From Acanthosepion esculentum (lineage: Eukaryota > Mollusca > Cephalopoda > Sepiida > Sepiidae), in contig OZ038498.1 of assembly GCA_964036315.1 (NCBI GenBank), positions 9,329,861 through 9,393,860 of the forward strand: a DNA stretch of 64,000 nucleotides. The letters run 5' to 3'. How positions within the stretch are numbered: position 1 is the first letter of the stretch; each line of letters starts with the position of its first letter. The notes below the pieces were generated by a model. That model was not told where the DNA came from and searched no databases. It saw nothing but the letters and a program-made list of their open reading frames with translations. Shown piece by piece: positions 55,943 to 64,000 of the stretch. A program made the translations under genes and the position numbers.

Positions 55943-56090
55943 TGTCATCCACAGACAGACTGTTTCGCTGTTTCACAGCTCATCAGTGTGGCTAGACGTC
56001 CGGTTGCCTCTAGCTACGATCGAAACCCGACTGAATTTGCGTCAGTCGGAATCTCTACCCGCTAAGCCATCAGCGTACGGTACGGAATGG
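55941..56090 (-). mobile_element. tRNA-headed element ending in a hammerhead ribozyme
   Basis: Minus strand: box A TGGCTTAGCGGGTAGAG (56069-56053) and box B GGTTTCGATCG (56027-56017), with the 53-nt span of a real tRNA. Next CTAGAGGCAACCGGACGTC, then the hammerhead, then GATGACAAAAA and the (TA)n tract. Internal polymerase III promoter plus terminal ribozyme suggests a SINE-like or retrozyme-like non-autonomous retroelement whose transcript trims its own 3' end. The outer 5' limit near 56090 is approximate. Confidence 0.75.
55949..55991 (-). ncRNA. Hammerhead ribozyme, full consensus
   Basis: Stem I CCACA (55991-55987) with TGTGG (55953-55949), five Watson-Crick pairs. CTGATGA (55986-55980) is the exact core. 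Stem II GCTGT-GAA-ACAGC, five pairs including G10.1-C11.1. GAA (55966-55964). Stem III ACAG-T-CTGT with A15.1-U16.1. C17 at 55954 precedes the scissile bond. No deviation from the hammerhead consensus; the only oddity is the one-nt stem III loop, which suggests cleavage as a dimer or with a two-pair stem III, as described for Penelope-like elements. Confidence 0.85.
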
Positions 56091-56280
56091 AGGTGAATTT
56101 TAGCGTGTTTATTTTTAGATTCGGATAAACACACAGTGACTGAGAGTGACTCAATTCTGTCGAAGAGTCGTGCAGTATTAGCATAAATAGTCACTGTTTA
56201 CAAATTCACACCCCAAACCAGAGGGCTCAACCGAAATTAATTTCAGGGGCTATATATATATGAATACAGAGGTTGCAATC
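56091..56280. other. Anonymous sequence
   Basis: No feature recognised. Confidence 0.4.
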
Positions 56281-56284
56281 TTAT

Positions 56285-56640
56285 TTGTTAATATATGAGG
56301 CACGCCCCGAAAGCAATGTCTAATATTTTTTCACTGAAACTAAAGATAGAAAGAGCAAATTAACACCATTAGTTAGTACAAGTATTCAGCTACATTGCAT
56401 TATTTTCCACATATGCACAACCACTAGCTATACATTTTGTGGGTTGACAGCTGTGCCAATCCACCTCAGACTTGGTTTATCCCAGACTCATCGCTGCTAA
56501 AGCGTGCTACTTTCACTTAGATTTGTCGCCTCCATTGAGTAATATTGATGAATGTCCAAGGATGAAATTTGTTTCTACACGGAAGAATTCCATGACAAAC
56601 TTCTGCCTCGTACTCAGTTTTATATCTGACTATGACTGAG
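56285..56640. repeat. Unassigned repeat-like segment
   Basis: TGAGGCACGCCCCGAAAGC at 56297 looks like a transposon terminus, and GATTTGTCGCCTCCATTGAG and AAACTTCTGCCTCGTACTC look like coding remnants, but I could not assign a family. Confidence 0.25.
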
Positions 56641-56914
56641 TAGTGGCAAAATTAGCTAAAGTTTTAATATATACATAATATTTTAGGAAGCTGGTTGAGC
56701 CGATAACACTAGCATCCTCGCATATGTATGTTTTCTTGACTTTCAAAATAATGACGTTCTTGAAAATAAACAACGATGTTTGAAAACATTCGAACATCAA
56801 TACACATGAGCATATACATATACATATAGTTCTTGGTGGATACTCCCATCGTAGTCGACGTATGAGGGTCAAGCAGCTCAGTCCCTAGGAACCGACAGCA
56901 TATATGATTTGATA

Positions 56915-57185
56915 TAGTGGTAAGGGCTTTGTACAGAATCAACCATAGTTTTTGAAGGGCCGAATACAGAGACCTGGTGCAGGTTTTGAATTCAGAATTG
57001 TCCTTCTCCTAAGGAAAAGTTGGCATCCCAGGCTATAGAACCCAGTCTGTCCAGGGAGAAGAAGAAGATTGATACCTTTCCCAAAAGTATTAGCACGTAA
57101 GTGAATGTAATGGATTCGACTGGAATTCGGACTCGGCTCTCCGATTCCCCAATCCGAGACGATATCCACTATTCCGTACCGCCGA
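56915..57185 (-). mobile_element. tRNA-type SINE
   Basis: Minus strand: GGTACGGAATAGTGGATATC (box A region), GAGTCCGAATTCC (box B), ATTACATTCACTTACGTG, GGGAAAGGTATCAATC, GGACAGACTGGGTTCTATAG, CAATTCTGAATTCAAAACC, TGCACCAGGTCTCTG. Same order as 57455-57690. Confidence 0.8.
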
Positions 57186-57302
57186 AACATAGTTCTTACA
57201 CAAATATTCGTTCTCTTGCACAAAAAACAAATGTCACCAAAAAAAAAAGAAAATCATTAAAACAATGTCTGTGGCATTTACTGACACCTGCTTATATATA
57301 GG

Positions 57303-57350
57303 GGTGTGTGTGTGTGTGTGTGTGTGTGCGCGTGCGCGTGCGCGTGCATG
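57303..57350. repeat. (GT)n/(GC)n microsatellite
   Basis: GT run passing into GCGC-alternating sequence, a Z-DNA-prone tract. Confidence 0.9.
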
Positions 57351-57454
57351 CGTATTTCCTCAGAAGCAGCTGAATATTACGAAAAGTCATTATACATATA
57401 TTGTGTTCTGATGTAAACGCACACACATATATGTATGTATGTATGTATGTATCA

Positions 57455-57690
57455 ATGAAGGCACGGTGGAGTAATAGTAATTGGATTGAGGAATCGGAGA
57501 GCCGAGTTCGAATCCCAGTCGATTCCATTACATTCACTTACGTGCTAATACCCTTGGGAAAGGTGTGAATCCTCTTCTTCTCCCTCCAACTATGGGTAAA
57601 TAGCAGGACAGACTGGGTTCTATAGCCTTGGATGGCAACTGGTCTAGGAGAAGGACAACTCTGAATTCAAAACCTGCACCAATCGTCCCT
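57455..57690 (+). mobile_element. tRNA-type SINE, best-preserved copy
   Basis: GGCACGGTGGAGTAATAGTA (box A region, from 57460) and GAGTTCGAATCCC (box B, 57504-57516) at tRNA spacing, then ATTACATTCACTTACGTG, CCCTTGGGAAAGGTGTG, GGACAGACTGGGTTCTATAG, CTTGGATGGCAACTGG. Family members: 15950-16230, 16558-16790, 56915-57185, 61215-61545. Confidence 0.85.
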
Positions 57691-57995
57691 CCAAAAAGTG
57701 TGGATGGCCCTGCACAAGGCCTTCACCACTATAATCAAATCCTGTGTGGCTTCTGGGAACTGATCTGTCTGACCCTCATACGTCGAGTTCAACGCGAGAG
57801 CGATAATCAATGAAATAATAAAAGTCTGAATGAAAAACACATAAAGAAAACAGCCAAGTGGAGAGACGGTCTTCTGCAAAGTGATTATCCTCATATATGC
57901 ATGGGGGACTGCTTGTATCCGTACGCTAAGATTTAATAGAAAATACTTTATATTTAAGGAGTGAGTGTACTCTCAACTTTCTGTGTATATATATA
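57691..57995. other. Possible SINE tail and anonymous sequence
   Basis: GGCCCTGCACAAGGCCTTCA at 57706 forms a small hairpin. The rest is unassigned. Confidence 0.3.
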
Positions 57996-57999
57996 TATT

Positions 58000-58361
58000 T
58001 ATTTTATTTTTTTCTCCTCGGTAATTCTACAATTTTAAACTTAATAGAGTTTAGAATTCTAAATAGGTAATTTTTTACTTTTAATTTTAATTTCAAATTT
58101 TATAAATCTTTTAATATCTATGATAACCTTGCTTCTTTGTCAAGATTTTTTGAATTACCATATATACTTGTATTTTGATTGGTCATTCTAGCTTATGTAA
58201 CAGCGTTTACCCTTAGCGAAGGATCGTTAATTAATTTGAAACTTTTAAAACCATTTATTCTACATTCAACATCATCACTTGATAAGACACCAGAAGTGTT
58301 GAAACAAAATGGCTATTTCTGTAGTGATTTTATAACGTATTTATGTTATAATATTTAAATA

Positions 58362-58375
<14 letters not shown>
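58000..58375 (+). repeat. Hammerhead repeat family J, copy 2
   Basis: Aligned with 40340-40740 over its whole length. At 58288-58315 TTGATAA, stem II ACAC-CAGAA-GTGT and GAAAC. C3 and G8 are replaced by U and A, as in the 17595-17780 palindrome. Confidence 0.75.
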
Positions 58376-58408
<33 letters not shown>

Positions 58409-58499
58409 GAAATATAGTCTTAAAGTGTGCTATATTTATGGGATAAAGTGCTCAATATCAGAGATAGAGCGTGTGTAAATTTATTTTTAAATTTATATT

Positions 58500-58532
<33 letters not shown>

Positions 58533-58541
58533 ATATATATA
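58367..58541 (+). repeat. Palindromic MITE-like repeat, outer segment, between (TA)n tracts
   Basis: (TA)n 58367-58405 and 58502-58541 flank GAAGAAATATAGTCTTAAAG to GATAGAGCGTGTGTAAAT. It is truncated where the palindrome would start. Confidence 0.85.
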
Positions 58542-58808
58542 TTTAAAGACATTTATATTATGTTTAACGTTCTTTTTATAGATACAAGTATTTAAGCAAA
58601 TGCTCTGTTTTATAATAAACAGTATTAAATAACATTTACCGGCCTGAATGTCCGAGAAAATCGGAGAGCGAAAATTTTCTATTAAAATTTCTCGGACATT
58701 CAGGCCGGTAAATGTTATTTAATACTGTTTTATTATAAAAACAGAGCATTTGCTTAAATACTTGTATCTATAAAAAGAACGTTAAACATAATATAAATGT
58801 CTTTAAAT
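58541..58808. repeat. Long palindrome, arms about 120 bp
   Basis: 58541-58659 (ATTTAAAGACATTTATATTA to TGTCCGAGAAA) is the reverse complement, with a few indels, of 58688-58808, around a 28-nt centre. (TA)n 58502-58541 lies on the left and 58836-58875 on the right. The central GTCCGA...TCGGAGAGCGAAAA loosely resembles stem II plus GAAA, but CUGANGA is not met (CTGAATG). Confidence 0.9.
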
Positions 58809-58832
58809 AAATTGTCGGACTATGTCCAATTC

Positions 58833-58835
<3 letters not shown>

Positions 58836-58875
<40 letters not shown>
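58836..58875. repeat. (TA)n microsatellite
   Basis: About 20 TA units, then ATATGTATATATATATG and a short GT run. Confidence 0.95.
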
Positions 58876-58882
<7 letters not shown>

Positions 58883-59099
58883 GTATATATATATGTTTGT
58901 GTGTGTGATACGAATAACTTCGAAATTGTAAAAGTTACCTGAATTTAACGTATTTAAATCCGTTTAAAATAATGTGTGTGCGTGTGTGTATGTGAGAGAG
59001 TAAGTTGCAAATAGATACAAAATTTTTGTGTCAAGCTTCTCCGTTATGTAAGGTTGCCATTGAACAGCATATTTATGGTTTGCTTGCTTCTGCATATAC

Positions 59100-59720
59100 A
59101 CAAGTGTGTGAGAATACGTACGTAAGTAATCATCAGTGCGCGCGTGTGTGTGATAATGAGTGTGTGTGTGTGTGTGTGTGTTAGAGATTGAGTGTGAGTG
59201 TAAAAGAGAGAATAAGTGTGTGTGAGAGAGAGAATGAGTATGTGTGAGAGGGACAGAGAATGAGTGTATGTGTGTGAGACAGTCAGATAATGAATGTGTA
59301 GGTGTGAGTGAGAGAGAGAATAGTGTGTGTGTGTGTGTGTAATAAAATGAGTGTGCATGTGTGAGAAAGTGAATTTAGTGTGTGCGTGCGAGAGAGAATA
59401 AGTGTCTGTGTGTGAGAGAGAGAAAATGAGTATGTGTGTGAAAATATGCGTGTGTGAGAGAATGTGTGTGATAATGAGTGTGTGTGCGTTTGTGTGTGAA
59501 TGTGAGTGACTGCGTGTGTGTGAAAGAGAATGAGTGTGTGTGAGAGAGAGAAAATGAGTATGTGTGCATGTGTGTGTGAGAATGAGTGTGTGTGTGTTTG
59601 TGTGTGAGAGTGAATGTGAGAATGGGTCTGTGAGAGTGAGTATGAGCGTGTGTGTGTGTGAGAGAGAGAGAATGAGTGTGTGAGTGTGGGAAAGAGAGAG
59701 AGAGAGGACGAGTGTGTACG
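59100..59720. repeat. (GT)n/(GAGA)n low-complexity tract
   Basis: About 620 bp of GAGTGTGTGTGAGAGAGA-like sequence. Minus-strand frames rich in H, T and S are artefacts. Confidence 0.95.
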
Positions 59721-61020
59721 TGCGCTATCGCTGTTATGGTCTGCACAGAATAAAAGACGAAATCCTAAATAAGCAGAACCGGAATTTCTGACAGCTATCA
59801 ATTCTCAGAAGAGCACGACGGTCAATCCAATTCCTAATAGCTCTTGTACAAACAGCCAATCAGGCATAAGATTTCAAAAGAACAACCCTACGCGCAAGAC
59901 GCTAGTGGCCCGCTGGCGAGCTGCCGATTACAACGCTAGCGGTCTGAGAACTTGAGTTTGCTAACCTTGTTCAAATTGTTGGTCACGCTAGATAACACGC
60001 TCTTTCCCAGAAACTGTAACTAAGGTCTGCTCAGCATCGTTGCAGTATAAACCACAGGTGGGCTCTGTCGGGGTTGAATAAACACAAATGCGCCTGAGCG
60101 AGCGTCTGCAATAGGGATTGGCTAGCCGCCGTAATAGACGGGTATCCTCGAATACGAGTGGCCAGATATGCTAATACTGCTACTATGTTTGTAACGATCA
60201 CATCTTCCCTTCCTTCCAAACAAGATTCTTTTATTTTTTTCTGCTTTTCCGTGATCACTAAAACAACTATTATTTGATAGTATTTTTTCTTTATTTGTAA
60301 CTAAAAGAGTAGTGGTAGCACTCTATATTTTAAAGTTCTAACATGTACTATTTCCCAAACTCAAAGAGTCTCAGGTTGGCATCATATCGTTCTTCTACAT
60401 CTGTTAGGCTATCTTCGGACAACTTATATAGCATTAGCTAATGCTATATAATACCTTCTCTATTTCTTCCTCATATCCTCTATTACTATTGCTTTTTACC
60501 TATTTATGTCTTCCTGCTGCTCTGATTTTGTTTCTATTGTATTTAATGTCCCCTCTACTGTTAAGATCAGTACATTTATCCATTTTCTTTGCTTCCAAAT
60601 CTTTTGCGTCTAATTCTTCGACTCTTTACTTTTATTGAACTTTTATTTCTCGTCTTTTCCTCGGATACTTTGCAATTTCTTTTTGCACTTACAGACTTCG
60701 TCTACTTCCTTATCCGTACGCAGACCTTTTTTTTTTGTTATAGTTTTAATTTAAATCAGCGAAATTTTTCTTTTACATTAGAGTCTTCACCTTACCTCGA
60801 GGACCAAAGTATCTATTCATTGTCATTAGTATCTTAGTCTAGGCATCCAAAGGTTTCAGTTTTCTATTAACTAGTTTCCTTATCGGCGAGATTTGGAATA
60901 TGCTGACTGCATCCCCTTGTAGAAGATTGAGAACCCTCCAAATAGGGGTCACCTACTGAGTGGATACCGAAAGGGGGCAAAGTATAAACATAACCTATGT
61001 CTATGGCGATTTTCTACGAG
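59721..61020. other. Anonymous sequence
   Basis: 59800-60190 is GC-richer, with AGTATAAACC (60047) and TTGAATAAACACAA (60075). This could be an LTR fragment, but no partner copy is in the window. 60440-60840 is T-rich. Confidence 0.4.
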
Positions 61021-61024
61021 TAGT

Positions 61025-61085
61025 TTAAATGTAACACAATGCCGAAAGTATGGGGTGCCCAGTGAGGATCCAGCTCACTATTCAG
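61025..61085 (-). mobile_element. tRNA-SINE fragment with shared 3' domain
   Basis: AATGCCGAAAGTATGGGGTG and CCCAGTGAGGATCCAGCTCA match the box B and domain junction of the SINE at 34549-34967. Both ends are truncated. Confidence 0.65.
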
Positions 61086-61214
61086 TCGCCACAAACCTAT
61101 GTCTGTGTATGGCTTAAGATTTTGCCATTAAATGAACCAACAGGATTTGATACATCGTTAAATCTCTTAACCAATTTAAGTAATTAAAAGGGATCCAGAA
61201 TATTTATAAATACT

Positions 61215-61545
61215 ACAGGTAAGATGGAGTAATGGATAGCGGCTCGGATTGAGGAATCGGAGAGCCGCGTTCGAATTCCAGTCAAATCCATTACATTCAC
61301 TTACGTGAAATGTAAGAATCCTCTTCTTCTCCCCCCAGATACATGATCGCCTAGGCGTGTAAGGTATGAATCCTATTATTCTCACCCCAGATATGAATAC
61401 ATATCACGAGAGACATGGATCTTTAGCCTTGGATGGCAACTAGTCTACCGCATAAAGAAATGGCAACCTACTACGGGAAAGTATCTGCCTCGTTAGTCAT
61501 GTATAGAAAGATACATGATCGCCTAAGCGTGTATCCCGCATGGCA
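61215..61545 (+). mobile_element. tRNA-type SINE with extended 3' region
   Basis: AAGATGGAGTAATGGATAGC (box A region), GCGTTCGAATTCC (box B), ATTACATTCACTTACGTG, TTTAGCCTTGGATGGCAACT, AAGAAATGGCAACCTACTAC, ATGATCGCCTAAGCGTG. An internal duplication of the ATGATCGCCTAGGCGTG part sits at 61343, so the middle has been rearranged. Confidence 0.8.
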
Positions 61546-61774
61546 CTTAATTGACGGACTGACCGTTATTTTTGGTAGGGTTTCCTTTCATTATATATCT
61601 GCCATTTCGTTTTGTTTTCGAAATCTTTCCGATACTGAAACTAATTTTTCTTTTTCTCATTTCGCTTTATTATATTCGTAATATAAAACAATTTTATAGC
61701 AAAATATTATTACAACAAGATTAATACAATTAAAATTGTCACTTTGCTGATTAATCTTATGTTCAGCATGATGA
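61546..61774. other. Anonymous sequence
   Basis: Nothing recognised. Confidence 0.4.
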
Positions 61775-62330
61775 TTCCGTCCTGGGTAAGACGATAAACT
61801 ACGTCCAACAGCAAGGCCTCTGATCAGGAGGTTTTGAGGAGCGTGGAACCACCTCTTAATTGCTGGTGTTCCCAGATCCATCCTGAACCGGGGTGGTAGC
61901 ACCTGTTAGAGTCCCAGCTATGGGCAAATAGTTAACCCCCAAACTCTGGTCAAAACACTATGAAAGTGTAAATATCTTTTTAACACTAGAAATACTTTGT
62001 AAAAAAATGATTACCTACAATACATTTTTGAAAAACAAATATTACCAGCAATACATTTTTTGAAAAAATATTACCAGTGAAGGAAAATTCTTACCAGAAA
62101 TAGATTTTTGAAGGAAAATATATTACTAGAAATAGATTTTTGAGAGAAAAATATTAACAGAAATAGATTTTTGAGGGAAAAATATTACCAAAATATAGAT
62201 TTTTGAGGAAAAAACTATTACCAGAAACAGATTTTTAAAGGAAAAACATTACCAACAATGAAAATTTTGTCGGGATTAAATAACCCATTGAGGTTGACAT
62301 GCCGTAAACCAAACCAAACAAACCAAACCA
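61775..62330 (-). repeat. Composite VNTR repeat, copy 5 (most complete)
   Basis: Minus orientation. One minisatellite unit (CCTGGGTAAGACGATAAACT), CCTCTGATCAGGAGGTTTTG, CACCTCTTAATTGCTGGTG, GGGCAAATAGTTAACCCCC, then a second VNTR of about 35-45 bp (ATTACCAGAAATAGATTTTT, about 8 units, 62000-62260), CAACCTCAATGGG-type sequence and CAAACCAAACCAAACC at the end. Confidence 0.8.
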
Positions 62331-63370
62331 AACCAGCATCATGATTCTAGAGTTTCGTAAGTTAACAATTTTGCAATTATTTAGTCTTTCTTAAGGGAGG
62401 ATTCAGAAAATGCAAATTTCATCTGTTGGCTGTTATGTCAAGTGAGTAAGAGGGAAGACGGTGATTTGGAAATGGTAAACAAGGATTTGAAAGAAATTGT
62501 GCAAAGAAAGGGAGAAAGAAAGAATCGAAACTGAACGAAAAATTGAGAAATTAATACGGAAGAAAGATAAGAAACAAAAACGAAAGTAAAGGAAAAAAAA
62601 CGAAAGTAAAGGAAAAAAAACGAAAGTAAAGGAAAAAAGACGAAAGTAAAGGAAAAAAATGTAAGAAAAAAAGATTGCACTACAGTAACAAAGTGTGATT
62701 GGAGTCGTGCCCATTCGTCAAGATTGCTGAATGCTCATTATCATAATATCATTACCGAAGAAAGGAAATCGAAGTTTTCTCAATTAATGGAGGGCACCGC
62801 CGCCATATTGGCTAGTCTTTCGTCTCATCTTGAAATTGCATTGATGCACACTTAACAGTTTCTGACAGATGAACAAATGCGTCCTGTTCCATAATTTAAA
62901 GTCGAAAATGTTGTCACACATTTAAATAAATTTAAAGACATTTCTTTGGAGATTAACTAGAAATCAGATTCCTTTCACTGTACTTTATTTTGCTTTACTT
63001 TCATTTCAAATATTATGCATATAATAGAATTAAATATTAGAAATGAAAATTAATGATGGAAATGTGTTCTTGCGAATATATTGGGATGAAGAAAGACGAA
63101 TGCATTTCACGAACAAAGACAAAATAGATTATCTAATTAAATGTCTTATTTATCACTTCTCATATTTTCATTTGGAAATCAAACCTAATTTTTATCCATA
63201 TTTCCTAAGTAACTTTCTATCCTGGATTATAACAGGGTTTTTAATGTATGAATATCAATGTATGACGTTTTGCTGGTTTGTGCTAAAAATGTTTGTGTAG
63301 AACCGATGCTCAGCAAATTTACATTTCAAGTGGAGATTATCAAGTTTTTTTTATTTACATGCAGAATATT
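62331..63370. other. Anonymous sequence with short minisatellite
   Basis: GGAAAAAAAACGAAAGTAAA repeats about four times at 62580-62655. A YY1-like GCCGCCATATTGG lies at 62799-62811. An 85-codon open frame at 63043-63300 (MKINDGNVFLRIYWDEERR start) has no recognised family. Confidence 0.4.
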
Positions 63371-63371
63371 A

Positions 63372-64000
63372 TTCTCGTATCTGTCTATATTTCTGAGATG
63401 AGGTATTATGTACACTATTTACATTATTGGGACTATTGTTCTCATCTTTGTCGTCATATTTATTACAACGTTTGGGCCTTTCAGTATCTGTCTATATTTC
63501 TGAGATTATGTATTATGTACATTATTTACATTATTCGGACTATTGTCCTCATCTTTGTAGCCATATTTATTACAACGTTTCGGCCTTTCGGTATCTGTCT
63601 ATATTTCTGAGATGAGGTATTATGTACACTATTTACATTATTCGGACTATTGTCCTCATCTTTGTTGCCATATTTATTACAACGTTTCGGCCTTTCAGTA
63701 TCTGCCTATATTTCTGAGATGAAGTATTATGTACATTAGTTACATTATTCGGACTATTGTCCTCATCTTTGTCGCCATATTCATTACAACGTTTCGGCCT
63801 TTCAGTATCTGTCTATATTTCTGATATGAGATATTATGTATACTATTTACATTATTCGGACTATTGTCCTCATCTTTGTCACCATATTTATTACAACGTT
63901 TCGGCCTTTCAGTATCAGTCTATATTTCTGAGATGAGGTATTACGTACACTATTTACATTATTCGGACGATTGTCCTCATCTTTGTTGCCATATTTATTA
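63372..64000 (-). repeat. 107-bp tandem array, array 4 (about 6 units, cut by window end)
   Basis: Minus-strand units (ACAACGTTTCGGCCTTTCAG, TATCTGTCTATATTTCTGAG) with the aaaGGCC variant. Individual units carry private changes. Continues beyond the window. Confidence 0.95.

Noticed and set aside
58640..58695. Hammerhead-like stem II plus GAAAA at the centre of the long palindrome
   Set aside because: The core reads CTGAATG, not CUGANGA, and four extra bases separate stem II from GAAA.
59040..59800. H/T/S-rich minus-strand frames
   Set aside because: (GT)n/(GA)n simple repeat.
59880..60100. Possible LTR with TATA-like and AATAAA signals
   Set aside because: The signals are only about 30 bp apart and no second copy or TG...CA ends were found.

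Overview
This 64 kb window looks like metazoan nuclear DNA from a mollusc, most likely an octopus or other cephalopod. That is an inference from the very high density of (TA)n microsatellites, tRNA-derived SINEs of octopus style, Tc1/mariner fossils and large tandem arrays; no species can be fixed from the sequence alone. I see no intact host protein-coding gene, no tRNA or rRNA gene and no CRISPR array. The longest open frames are by-products of minisatellites (31 bp at 46.6-51.3 kb, 14 bp at 51.7-54.7 kb, 30 bp at 4.6-5.1 kb) or of TA repeats. The only recognisable protein remnants come from mobile elements: non-LTR reverse transcriptases (about 6-7.4, 11.4-11.7 and 33.2-33.4 kb) and Tc1/mariner-type transposases (21.8-22.5, 23.5-23.9, 34.0-34.5, 43.2-43.4, 44.8 and 45.6-46.0 kb), all broken.

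Layout. 0-5 kb: hammerhead-bearing palindromic repeats, a SINE with a U2 snRNA head, a 30-bp minisatellite. 5-8 kb: two reverse transcriptase fossils. 8-10.2 kb: array of 107-bp units. 11-13.4 kb: a tRNA-SINE, an RT fossil, a tandem trimer of a 232-bp SINE-like unit. 14.3 kb: a cluster of promoter-type motifs. 15-18.4 kb: (TA)n-flanked elements with hammerhead folds, SINEs and LTR-like repeats. 19-20.6 kb: second 107-bp array. 21.8-23.9 kb: a Tc1 element with both terminal inverted repeats and a mariner fossil. 24-30 kb: mostly low-repeat DNA. 30-36.4 kb: foldback elements, nested SINEs with target-site duplications, third 107-bp array. 36.5-37.6 kb: three tandem hairpin units. 38-46 kb: microsatellites and transposase fossils. 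46.6-54.7 kb: two very large minisatellites. 55.6-58.9 kb: an LTR-like repeat, a tRNA-headed element ending in a consensus-perfect hammerhead ribozyme, SINEs and palindromes. 59-64 kb: SINEs, a VNTR element and a fourth 107-bp array that runs off the end.

The unifying signal is a group of otherwise unrelated short repeats, most of them next to (TA)n tracts, that carry a type-I-like hammerhead core (CUGANGA, stem II, GAAA) with a very short self-complementary stem III and a cleavage-site pyrimidine. Penelope-like retroelements and retrozymes are known to carry hammerheads of this kind, so the window probably records several families of non-autonomous ribozyme retroelements. Two of them are joined to tRNA-like heads. 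One has lost stem II and expanded into the 107-bp arrays. A second unusual signal is a U2 snRNA-headed SINE, with target-site duplications at both copies, whose 3' domain is shared with a tRNA-headed SINE and with the 232-bp tandem unit.
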